NCBI GenBank assembly: GCA_023426145.1
Contig: JAFABG010000030.1
Span: 1-64,000, forward strand
Length of the DNA stretch: 64,000 bases
Direction: 5' to 3'
Source: Bacteroidota bacterium
GTDB taxonomy: Bacteria; Bacteroidota; Bacteroidia; Bacteroidales; Bacteroidaceae
The notes beneath the pieces were generated by a model that was not told where the DNA came from, did not search any database, and saw nothing but the letters and a program-made list of their open reading frames with translations. The translations under genes and the position numbers were made by a program. Of this stretch, positions 46,653 to 54,403 are shown one piece after another; positions within the stretch are counted from its first letter, which is position 1; the number at the start of each line of letters is the position of its first letter.

Positions 46653-47303
46653 TTAATAGCCAATAGTGAAACGTTCCTGGTGGTGATTGGCTTGTTCCAT
46701 TTCATCAACCATAGCCACAGCATAATCTTCAACGGAGATGTGACTGTTTCCTTTCTCATCAACAATAAGATCGTCTTTTCCCAATCGGAATTTACCAGTC
46801 CGTTGTCCAGGTTCTAGTGTACCTGCTGGAGAGAAGAACACCCAGTCGATCTCTTTCTCATTAATCAGTGTGTTCAGATAAAACTCACCTAATGATTTAA
46901 CCCCTCCCATAATTGCATCAGGGATAGCACCAGAGTCTACTACACGAAGGCCGGGTGCACAGAAAAGTGTGCCTGCACCGCCAACACAAAGCAGACGTTT
47001 TACGCCTGAATGCTTTGCAGCAGCAAGAATAAAGGCATAATTCTTTAAGGTTTCTTCGTAGATATTGGGATTAGCCCAGCCGGGGTTATAGGCACTAATA
47101 ATAGCATCATTACCCTTAAAGGCAGCAACCATCTCTGCCACATTTGACACGTCAGCCTTAACCACACATAAATTAGGATGACCTAACTTCACCTTTTCGG
47201 GATTACGTACGACTGCTGTTACTTGATGTCCTCTATTCAATAACTCATTAAGAATGGCAGTTCCAACGAAACCGCTTGCTCCAATTAATACTACTTTTTT
47301 CAT
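46653..47303 (-). CDS. NAD(P)-binding Rossmann protein (atypical SDR)
   Basis: The 216-residue protein starts with the dinucleotide-binding motif VVLIGASGFVGTAIL and carries VVRNPEKVKLGHPNLCVVKAD and the later GVKRLLCVGGAGTL, all typical of the NAD(P)H-binding atypical SDR/NmrA-like YwnB group. No Tyr-x3-Lys pair is seen in the normal position, so it may be a redox sensor or a flavin/quinone reductase rather than a classical dehydrogenase. It is separated from the alginate operon by the large hairpin at 47337-47386. Confidence 0.8.
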   Translation of the reverse strand: MKKVVLIGASGFVGTAILNELLNRGHQVTAVVRNPEKVKLGHPNLCVVKADVSNVAEMVAAFKGNDAIISAYNPGWANPNIYEETLKNYAFILAAAKHSGVKRLLCVGGAGTLFCAPGLRVVDSGAIPDAIMGGVKSLGEFYLNTLINEKEIDWVFFSPAGTLEPGQRTGKFRLGKDDLIVDEKGNSHISVEDYAVAMVDEMEQANHHQERFTIGY

Positions 47304-47336
47304 AACTATAAATATTTATTAGAAAAACAGTATGAA

Positions 47337-47386
47337 GCGGAAGATTGTTCATCGGATTTCCAAAAGAAATCTGAACAATCTTCCGC
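47337..47386. terminator. Large hairpin after the alginate operon
   Basis: GCGGAAGATTGTTCA (47337-47351) pairs with 47372-47386, and a second inner pairing (GGATTTC with GAAATC) extends it. On the minus strand it lies 125 bp past the last gene of the alginate operon and before the gene at 47303. A T-rich tract follows on the minus strand, offset by a few bases. Confidence 0.65.
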
Positions 47387-47510
47387 AGTTAAGCAAGGTA
47401 ATAGAAATTGAATCCAAAGTTACCTTTATGTTACTATTGTTGATTATAAAGGAATTACCAATACATTCTTTCCAAGCATTTTAAGTCAGCTCTATTCGAT
47501 AATTCTAAGC

Positions 47511-48416
47511 TTACTGCCCAGCATTTTTTTGAATAGAGAAATCTGCAAAACGAATTTCTTCATCACGTAATTGATTTTGCCAACTCCGGTTTTCTCCCAA
47601 ATAACGGTAAATTCCCCATTTCGGACGAATACCTGTGCAATCAGTACGCCACATATCCATTTTCACTGGCCCAAGTTTCAATAGAACCTTCTGGTCATGT
47701 ATCCGAGTAATTGTCACCTCGTACGAACCGTTCTCTCCTAAAGTGGCTTTCTCTACAACTTCCACCCAATTGCCTAAGAAGTCGGCCAAATCAGCACTAG
47801 CAAGTGTACTGGTACCTACGCCACGCTGATCATAACGTACACGCAACTGCTGTCCGCCTTTCGTGTTCGAGTAAGCGGTCAGTGTTATAAGTGGAGAGCT
47901 AACATCAGCCGTACCAGCAGCGTTATCAATACCCTTCAACTGATGAAGATGTGAGAACTTAGTTGTAGTTTGAAACCCTTCAGGTAAACGAAGCTTCCAA
48001 TGGAATTCCATTGCCTCCCCTTCTTGGCCAACCAGGCTTTTCGGTGATTTGTTATCTGTCTTTATCTCATTACGCTGACGATCAGTTGTTTTTTCGAGCC
48101 CTCTATCATCATCTATAGCGGCATGAATAAAGAAAACAAAAACATTTTTATTCAACTGTTGATCGAATGTTTGCTGAATATGCTGGAAATGCGCATCGCG
48201 ATGTTCACGAGATGAATCAGGAGCTTCATGATTATACCCCGAACGCTTAATCAATTCATAGGTTTTTTCAGAAATTCCATCCGCTATTAATCTACCGTCG
48301 ACTGTTTGTTCTGGTTGTTCCCCATTTTGCGGTCTTTTCTCATCTACCACTTCCGAGAAACTATTCGAACAAGCGATAAATGCAAAAAGAGACAAGAATA
48401 CAATTCCTTTTTTCAT
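47511..48416 (-). CDS. Jelly-roll polysaccharide-lyase-like lipoprotein (alginate locus)
   Basis: This 301-residue product has lipobox LFAFIAC. Its body has a concanavalin-like beta jelly-roll pattern with motifs that parallel the three blocks of PL7-like lyases: RQRNEIK (113-119) for R-x-E-L/I, SHLHQLKG (155-162) for Q-x-H, and RPKWGIYRYLG (264-274) for Y-x-K-x-G-x-Y. I cannot place it in a numbered family with confidence; PL7, PL13 or PL20 relatives are possible. As the last gene of the alginate operon it probably acts at the surface or in the periplasm on uronate-containing glycan. Confidence 0.6.
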   Translation of the reverse strand: MKKGIVFLSLFAFIACSNSFSEVVDEKRPQNGEQPEQTVDGRLIADGISEKTYELIKRSGYNHEAPDSSREHRDAHFQHIQQTFDQQLNKNVFVFFIHAAIDDDRGLEKTTDRQRNEIKTDNKSPKSLVGQEGEAMEFHWKLRLPEGFQTTTKFSHLHQLKGIDNAAGTADVSSPLITLTAYSNTKGGQQLRVRYDQRGVGTSTLASADLADFLGNWVEVVEKATLGENGSYEVTITRIHDQKVLLKLGPVKMDMWRTDCTGIRPKWGIYRYLGENRSWQNQLRDEEIRFADFSIQKNAGQ

Positions 48417-48417
48417 C

Positions 48418-49407
48418 TTATTGGATATAAGTGGTTAGAAATTCTACAGATTTAAAGAAAATCTCCTCCATTTTATCTGAGGTCTTCGAGCTTAAATTGT
48501 GATCATAGTGGGTGTATTCGAGAAGATCGCAAACACCGCCTTTTTTCTTCAATGCTTTGGCAAACATCTCGCTCTGTTCGCACTCAACGGTTACATCACA
48601 CGTTCCACAGACTAGCATTGCAGCAGGAATATTCTTTTTAGGAATCAGATCAATAGGCGATGCTTCTTGTAGCACTTTCGGATCTCGATCACAAAAATAA
48701 GCAATACGCTGAGGATCTTTTGTCTTCATAGTTATGGCAGCCGCTTCTAGGTCATAAATACCTGAATAGCCAACGAAAGCTTTCGTTCCAGGAACTTTCA
48801 TAGCAGCAACAGCAGCCAAATGTGCACCGGCAGAGGTTCCCAAGAAGCCAAAACAAGCTGGATTGATATTTAATTCTGTAGCATGGTCCTGAACATATTT
48901 CACAGCATCCAAGATATCTTGAATAGAGACCTTCACTGTTGCATCGGTTTGAGGCGCCAATGTATATGAAACTCGTACGCCCGTAATGCCTTTCTGTTTT
49001 GCCAAGTATCTTGATAATGATTTTGAGGAACTATTATTTCCACGACTCCATCCTCCACCGTGAATATATATCACAAACGGAGCGGGTTTTTCACTTACAG
49101 CAAAATCCACTGAAAGCGTTAACTCGTAATCTTTATTTTTTTTATATACAAAATCTTTTGTAGTCACTCCTTTATAGTCTTTACTACTTAGTCGGTCAGG
49201 TTGATAGGTATAGGGAACCATCACATCAGGAATCGTCCTTACATCAATGATCTTAGCGTATTTCTTTGCATTTAGCAAAGCGTATGAGCCATCATCGTTC
49301 TTTGTCATCTTCATGCCATAGCGATTGGAATACAATTGTGGCTGTGCTTCTTGAGCACCACAGAAGAGCGGCAATACACATAAACAAAACAGCAATTTCA
49401 ATTTCAT
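48418..49407 (-). CDS. Alpha/beta-hydrolase carbohydrate esterase (alginate locus)
   Basis: The 329-residue secreted protein has a signal peptide (LPLFCGAQ). Its fold is of the BD-FAE/acetylesterase type: oxyanion motif HGGGW (116-120), nucleophile Ser192 in GTSAGAH, and a late D and H (CDVTVECEQ and THYDHNLSS) completing the triad. One base separates its stop from the lyase-like gene, so the two are coupled. A role in removing acetyl groups from bacterial alginate is an inference from context; feruloyl or other esters are also possible. Confidence 0.75.
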   Translation of the reverse strand: MKLKLLFCLCVLPLFCGAQEAQPQLYSNRYGMKMTKNDDGSYALLNAKKYAKIIDVRTIPDVMVPYTYQPDRLSSKDYKGVTTKDFVYKKNKDYELTLSVDFAVSEKPAPFVIYIHGGGWSRGNNSSSKSLSRYLAKQKGITGVRVSYTLAPQTDATVKVSIQDILDAVKYVQDHATELNINPACFGFLGTSAGAHLAAVAAMKVPGTKAFVGYSGIYDLEAAAITMKTKDPQRIAYFCDRDPKVLQEASPIDLIPKKNIPAAMLVCGTCDVTVECEQSEMFAKALKKKGGVCDLLEYTHYDHNLSSKTSDKMEEIFFKSVEFLTTYIQ

Positions 49408-49442
49408 AATATTATTTTATTAAGTAGGTAATTGTAGAAAAC

Positions 49443-49492
49443 AAAGTAGGCTACCAGTTCTGCGCTGTTGAGGCTTATCGGGAGCCTACTTT
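49443..49492 (-). terminator. Hairpin between reductase and esterase genes (possible attenuator)
   Basis: AAAGTAGGCT (49443-49452) pairs with 49483-49492 across a 30-nt loop. On the minus strand a TTGTTTT stretch follows. It sits in the largest gap (99 bp) of the alginate operon and could reduce expression of the last two genes. Confidence 0.5.
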
Positions 49493-49506
49493 ATTCTTTA
49501 TTTTAG

Positions 49507-50259
49507 TTAGGAGAAGAAACAACCACCGTTAATGTCGATATTTGTGCCTGTGAGATAAGAAGACTCCGAGCAAGCTAGGAAACAAACTAAATCGGCAACT
49601 TCTTCAGCAGTACCTTCACGACGTAATGCATAAGAACCTTTCATGCGTTCACGGTTCTCTGGTGTATTGAAGCGATCATGAAAAGAAGTAGCAATTGTAC
49701 CCGGACAAATCGCGTTGCAACGGATTCCTTGCGGGCCAAGTTCTTTTGCCATCGAACGGGTAAATGTCATCACGGCACCTTTAGCTGTAGCATACATAGA
49801 AGCACCATTACCACCTCCATCACGAGCAGCCAACGAAGAAAAGTTAACAATAGATCCTCCTTCTGCCATCATCGGAACCACTTCACGAGTACACAAAAAT
49901 ACCGAACGCATATTCACGTTCATCAGAAAATCGTACCAATCCTCATCTTGCTCGGTGATTTTCTTTCTACCAACGATGCCTCCTACCACATTAACCAATA
50001 CATCTACTTGCTCTCCAAAGGCTTTGCAGCACTGTGTAAAGAGGTTCTTGACTTCTGCTGCTTTCGTCATATCTCCCTGAACAGCTATCGCTTCGCCTCC
50101 TGCATTTTTAATGAACGACAATGTTTCTTCAGCATCGGCTTCATTATCAAAATAGTTCAAACAAACTTTAGCACCTTCAGCTGCCAATTTCACTGATATT
50201 GCACGACCAAGATCGCGCGCACCACCTGTAACGATGGCTACTTTTCCTTCTAATTTCAT
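49507..50259 (-). CDS. SDR reductase, probable DEH reductase of alginate catabolism
   Basis: This 250-residue classical SDR has a TGGARDLGRAI nucleotide-binding motif, N-V-N (about 114), Ser141-Ser142, catalytic Tyr156 and Lys160 (YATAK) and a PG segment after it. In alginate loci such SDRs reduce 4-deoxy-L-erythro-5-hexoseulose uronate (DEH) to 2-keto-3-deoxygluconate. The annotation follows from position between the transporter and the lyases; the family itself is broad. Cofactor choice (NADH or NADPH) is not certain. Confidence 0.82.
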   Translation of the reverse strand: MKLEGKVAIVTGGARDLGRAISVKLAAEGAKVCLNYFDNEADAEETLSFIKNAGGEAIAVQGDMTKAAEVKNLFTQCCKAFGEQVDVLVNVVGGIVGRKKITEQDEDWYDFLMNVNMRSVFLCTREVVPMMAEGGSIVNFSSLAARDGGGNGASMYATAKGAVMTFTRSMAKELGPQGIRCNAICPGTIATSFHDRFNTPENRERMKGSYALRREGTAEEVADLVCFLACSESSYLTGTNIDINGGCFFS

Positions 50260-50282
50260 AATAGTCTTTTAAATTAATACGT

Positions 50283-51755
50283 TTATTTATTGATTTGTTT
50301 TATTTCTCCTACTGTTAGGAAGATAGCACATAAAGATAGCGGCACTAAAGCTCCCAACAAGCTAAACAATAAAATCCAATTTGTAATATAGCTCGCAAAT
50401 AGAATGGCAAGAATGGTTCCTAACACCGCCGAAGCACCTCCCAAACCGGCTAGAGAGCCCACCGACTTACCACTATGCAAATCGCTTGGAATAGTTTGCA
50501 GATTCGTCATAAAGAATTGGAAGCCGCCTAACACCAAAGCCATAAAAAGAATAGCTACCGGAGCTGTGGTAGACAAGATCGCCGCCAGAATAGACGGAAC
50601 AATGATTAATCCTCCAATTAGCATAGCTGCTTTACGAGCATAATTCACTGTGCGCCCTTTATTAATGAGCCAACCAGAGAACCAGCCTCCCGTGACACTT
50701 CCTAATGCAGCACCCACATAGGGTACCCATGCAGAAAAAGCCACTTCCTTAATGTTCAAATGGAACACGTCAGCAAGATAGAGTGGCAAGAATGTTACAA
50801 ACATCCACCAGATCGGATCAAGGAAGAACCGGCCTAGAATCACTGACCAATTCTTTTTTTCTCGCAACAACTCTCCCCAGCTTTTACCTTTTTCTTCTTT
50901 CGCCAGATTCTTCTCAGGTTGACCATTCAGAATATAATCGCGCTCTTCTTGAGTGATCCAAGGATGTTGCTTTGGCCCTTCTTTGTTGATGATCAGCCAA
51001 GGAATCAACCAGATTAATCCTAACCCACCAACAACGATAAAAGTGAGCTTCCAACCAAAAGCAATGAACAACATCAGAATGATGATGGGGGCAAGTATTG
51101 ATCCGATGGAAGCTGCCGCTCCAAACAATCCTTGCGCAAAAGCACGCTCTTTCTGCGGGAACCATTCGGCATTACTCTTCGTTGTGCCTGGCCAAGGACC
51201 AGCCTCACCCAATCCAAGCATCATTCGGAAAAATGTGAGTGAGAAGATTCCTCGTGAAAGCGCAGCCAAAGCATCAGCAGCTCCCCAAATCAACACACTC
51301 CAGAAAAAGCCTTTTCGGCATCCAATTTTATCGTACAACTTTCCTGAGACTAGCTGACTAACGCCATAAGCCATCATAAAGAAAATGGTGATCAAACCGA
51401 GCATATCTTTGGCTTTCTGCGAAGCATCCGGATCGTTCCGATCTATCAAACCAAGATCGATAGCTATACCTTCACGATTGGTCACAAAAGTCGCTCCGTT
51501 CTTCTCTTTCATTTGTACATTCACTACACTAACAGAATCGCGTTCTCCATTGGCGGCAGTCAACTGATATTGCTCACCGACTAATACTGCACGATTGCCT
51601 TTCTCCCCTATTGCTTCTGCCTCAGGCAAAAGACGATAGTCAATATTAGCCACCCACATATAGTTGAGGGTGCCTCGGTCAAGATAATTAATAACGGTTA
51701 TCAACATAATCAGTCCGATAACCACCCACCTGAGTCCTTTTACCTTCATATCCAC
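50283..51755 (-). CDS. MFS transporter, hexuronate/alginate-monomer type
   Basis: The 490-residue protein is of the ACS/ExuT-like MFS group, with about twelve helices; TM1 is VVIGLIMLITVINYLDRGTLNYM, and the GKLYDKIGCRKGFFW loop after TM2 is typical. Between TM1 and TM2 (about residues 38-100) is a 60-residue insertion absent from E. coli ExuT, predicted periplasmic. It lies directly next to the KdgF gene with no gap and probably takes up DEH or unsaturated uronate monomers. Confidence 0.85.
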   Translation of the reverse strand: MDMKVKGLRWVVIGLIMLITVINYLDRGTLNYMWVANIDYRLLPEAEAIGEKGNRAVLVGEQYQLTAANGERDSVSVVNVQMKEKNGATFVTNREGIAIDLGLIDRNDPDASQKAKDMLGLITIFFMMAYGVSQLVSGKLYDKIGCRKGFFWSVLIWGAADALAALSRGIFSLTFFRMMLGLGEAGPWPGTTKSNAEWFPQKERAFAQGLFGAAASIGSILAPIIILMLFIAFGWKLTFIVVGGLGLIWLIPWLIINKEGPKQHPWITQEERDYILNGQPEKNLAKEEKGKSWGELLREKKNWSVILGRFFLDPIWWMFVTFLPLYLADVFHLNIKEVAFSAWVPYVGAALGSVTGGWFSGWLINKGRTVNYARKAAMLIGGLIIVPSILAAILSTTAPVAILFMALVLGGFQFFMTNLQTIPSDLHSGKSVGSLAGLGGASAVLGTILAILFASYITNWILLFSLLGALVPLSLCAIFLTVGEIKQINK

Positions 51756-52100
51756 TTAAAGGTTTAAAAGATCTGCACGTATAGGACTAAAGGTATCAAT
51801 CAACATACCCGGTTCCAGGCAAATACACCCGTGCCACTCATCCGGTGCCACATAATACCCATCTCCAGCAGTTAAAATCTGCTTCTTTTCACCAATCGTT
51901 AACTCAAATTTTCCACTGACCACATAGGTGGCCTGACTATGATAATGCTCGTGCATCGTGCCTATCGCACCTTTATTAAATTTAACTTTAACCATCATCA
52001 ATTGCCCGTCATAAGCCATAATCTGACGATTAACTCCAGGAGCAGGATTTTCCCACTTCAATTCTCTCTCCATTTGAAAAGTTTCACTTCTTGTTTTCAT
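51756..52100 (-). CDS. kdgF: Cupin protein, KdgF-like
   Basis: The 114-residue single-domain cupin has the metal-site motif TMHEHYHSQATYVVSGKFE (H50, H52, Q56) and the second motif PDEWHGCI (H90). This is the pattern of KdgF, which speeds conversion of 4,5-unsaturated monouronates, made by alginate or pectin lyases, to DEH/DKI. Its place between PL17 and the MFS transporter fits. The stop codon abuts the start of the MFS gene. Confidence 0.88.
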   Translation of the reverse strand: MKTRSETFQMERELKWENPAPGVNRQIMAYDGQLMMVKVKFNKGAIGTMHEHYHSQATYVVSGKFELTIGEKKQILTAGDGYYVAPDEWHGCICLEPGMLIDTFSPIRADLLNL

Positions 52101-52164
52101 ATTTTCTATCTCTTAATGATTTGTTACAATATGTATTGATTTTATTTTTCTTTCTTAAGCGTCT

Positions 52165-54372
52165 TTATTTCATAAACAGACCACAACGCCCACTCCAAAT
52201 ACGCTTCACACCTTCTACAGAAAGATGATGTTCTTTATCCATGCTGGTCTCGGTGTTCGCCAGGCAGAGCAGTACAGTGTGCCCACCTTTGTAATTAGCC
52301 TTTATTACGGTATAAGAAGGCGTATCCATTACCACTTGCACTGCTTCGCAAGAAGAAGTCAGATTGCTAGACGTTTCCATCACTACATCATACGCTCCAT
52401 GAGTTTCGATGGAGGTAGCAAAGGTGTGATTCTTTTGCTTGGCTTCTCTAACCAGAAAAGCCGTCTCGTTTCGGAGGTTAAAATCCGGATCATTAGCTCC
52501 CAAACGAAGAATTTTCAACTCACTCTGGGGTGTAGTCGCCGTACTAATCGTATAGAAGCGATTACCTTTGAAGAAAGTGAAGCTTGATGTAAGCTTATCC
52601 TCATTCTTTCCCCAAGCTTCCACCCATAAATGTTGATAACCATTGCTCGTACCCAACACTTTTAATTCATCGCTAGCTTTAGTATAAGGGAAGTTTAAGG
52701 AAACGAAATGTCCATTATACCAAAATGGATAATCATATTGATGTTCAGTTGCTGAGTTTGCCTGCAACACATCCAAGATTAGCGGATAGGAAAGAAATGG
52801 AGTCGTTACATACGCCAATGTCCGCTTCATTTCTACACCCGGATAGGCAGCGGTATCTTTGGCCACCATCACTTGAAAATGCGCTTTGCTGAAATCACTG
52901 TAAATGATAGTGGAATGATGACGTGAAGAGACTTTAATGTCTCCTCCAAAATCAGAGGTTTCATCTACCACCAATGTGTTGTGGGCAATCGTTTGCTTAG
53001 CGAACGACTGATTTTCACGCGTATAATGTCCCTTATTCTTCGCTTCAATATTGAGAAAGCGTGAAGCTCCATAGTCGGCCAGTATCTCATTGCCATTATC
53101 ATAATAGGCCATAGTGAGTTTATCGAAATGCCCATGGCTCAACCCATGTGAGGTGGCTTTCAAGGTCAGAGCACTATTTAACTTCGGATCTGTTGAACGA
53201 ATCACTGCCATCCCCCCTTCATCTCCATTGCGACCATCATGAAACACGGCACTACGATACAGAATAGGTGTTGCTTCGCCACGAGCAATATCACGGGCTA
53301 CCCGATAACCACCAATGGTGGGCAAAAAGGTATGCTGATACTGCTGCGCCACAGAAAGCAATTCTTTATCCGAAGGATGAGCAGCATAAAGAATATCTAC
53401 TGCATACACCAATTCTTGTGCAGAAAGACCTTTAGTTAGAGCATCATTGATATGGAAAAACTCACCATTATAAGATAGTTGTACCAATGTGGATAGGGCT
53501 TTTGAAAGGATGCGATCCCGATAATCGAAGATTTTCAATTCCGGTAGATGATTGTCGATGCACTGTGCAAAAATCACAAAAGGCCAAATGGCATAACGCT
53601 GATAGTAGGCCCCTTCCGTGAAATAGCCATCCGGGGAGAATAGATAATTCATTTGCCGGAGAAAACCTCCTCGATTTCCTGTTTCATCAGAACCGTAGAG
53701 CGCTTTCTTCACATAGTCATCACGATTCATCGCAAAGCCAATCATACCAACCGCAGCAGTGGCCCAAGTCGCATGATTATGCATTTTATTAAAGGTGACA
53801 TTATTGGCGTGGTTATTGCCCATACCATCCATGATAAAATCTGCCATGGGGATAAACAGATTCTTTTCAATACGGGCACGCTGCTCAGCAGAAAGGGTGT
53901 TGTAAATGCAATCGTACGCCACGGCCGTATGGACAAGCCACACACTTTCGTTCAGGGTTTGCCAGAACAAACGTCCAGGCACAGGTGAAAGATTTACGGG
54001 ATGAAAGCCAAGCGTTGGGTACAATTGGGCATAAGCCTCGAGCATAGCTGCCACATAGCTGGCATATTTCTTTTCACCAGTAAGCTGATAAGCGACTCCA
54101 CAATTAAACATGGCATAATAGTTCGACTTGTGTTGTTCGTGCACTACTCCTCCGCCACCATCCTTGGGAACCGGCACATTGAGCGGACTGGTTGTCGCCA
54201 CATTGGCGGCATTCAACACTTCGGACAGCGTTTGATCAAACGCTGGCAAACTTCCTCTGTCCGCTCTGATCTCGTTCACCTCTAGCGGCGTGAAAAGAAG
54301 AGACGGATGTTGAGCGAATGAAACGAGACATCCTCCAATTAAAACACAAATACAACTAATTATTTTCTTCAT
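52165..54372 (-). CDS. Alginate lyase family PL17 (exolytic, heparinase II/III-like)
   Basis: This 735-residue protein has a signal peptide (CLVSFAQ) and no lipobox, so it is periplasmic. An alpha/alpha toroid (about 25-340) holds the catalytic region KMHNHATW (N199, H200) and FTEGAYYQRYA (Tyr257); a beta-sheet domain follows with the zinc-site motif HGLSHGHFDKL (about 408-419). These positions match PL17 oligoalginate lyases such as Alg17c. It should release unsaturated monouronate from alginate oligomers made by PL6. Confidence 0.92.
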   Translation of the reverse strand: MKKIISCICVLIGGCLVSFAQHPSLLFTPLEVNEIRADRGSLPAFDQTLSEVLNAANVATTSPLNVPVPKDGGGGVVHEQHKSNYYAMFNCGVAYQLTGEKKYASYVAAMLEAYAQLYPTLGFHPVNLSPVPGRLFWQTLNESVWLVHTAVAYDCIYNTLSAEQRARIEKNLFIPMADFIMDGMGNNHANNVTFNKMHNHATWATAAVGMIGFAMNRDDYVKKALYGSDETGNRGGFLRQMNYLFSPDGYFTEGAYYQRYAIWPFVIFAQCIDNHLPELKIFDYRDRILSKALSTLVQLSYNGEFFHINDALTKGLSAQELVYAVDILYAAHPSDKELLSVAQQYQHTFLPTIGGYRVARDIARGEATPILYRSAVFHDGRNGDEGGMAVIRSTDPKLNSALTLKATSHGLSHGHFDKLTMAYYDNGNEILADYGASRFLNIEAKNKGHYTRENQSFAKQTIAHNTLVVDETSDFGGDIKVSSRHHSTIIYSDFSKAHFQVMVAKDTAAYPGVEMKRTLAYVTTPFLSYPLILDVLQANSATEHQYDYPFWYNGHFVSLNFPYTKASDELKVLGTSNGYQHLWVEAWGKNEDKLTSSFTFFKGNRFYTISTATTPQSELKILRLGANDPDFNLRNETAFLVREAKQKNHTFATSIETHGAYDVVMETSSNLTSSCEAVQVVMDTPSYTVIKANYKGGHTVLLCLANTETSMDKEHHLSVEGVKRIWSGRCGLFMK

Positions 54373-54403
54373 TTGATAGCTATTTTCTTATTTATTGCAC
54401 CTC

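Noticed and set aside
49678..50196. 172-residue plus-strand ORF
   Set aside because: It is antisense to the SDR reductase, whose catalytic motifs are intact, and its own translation is low-complexity and unrecognisable.
50953..51357. 134-residue plus-strand ORF
   Set aside because: It lies opposite the MFS transporter and shows no domain.
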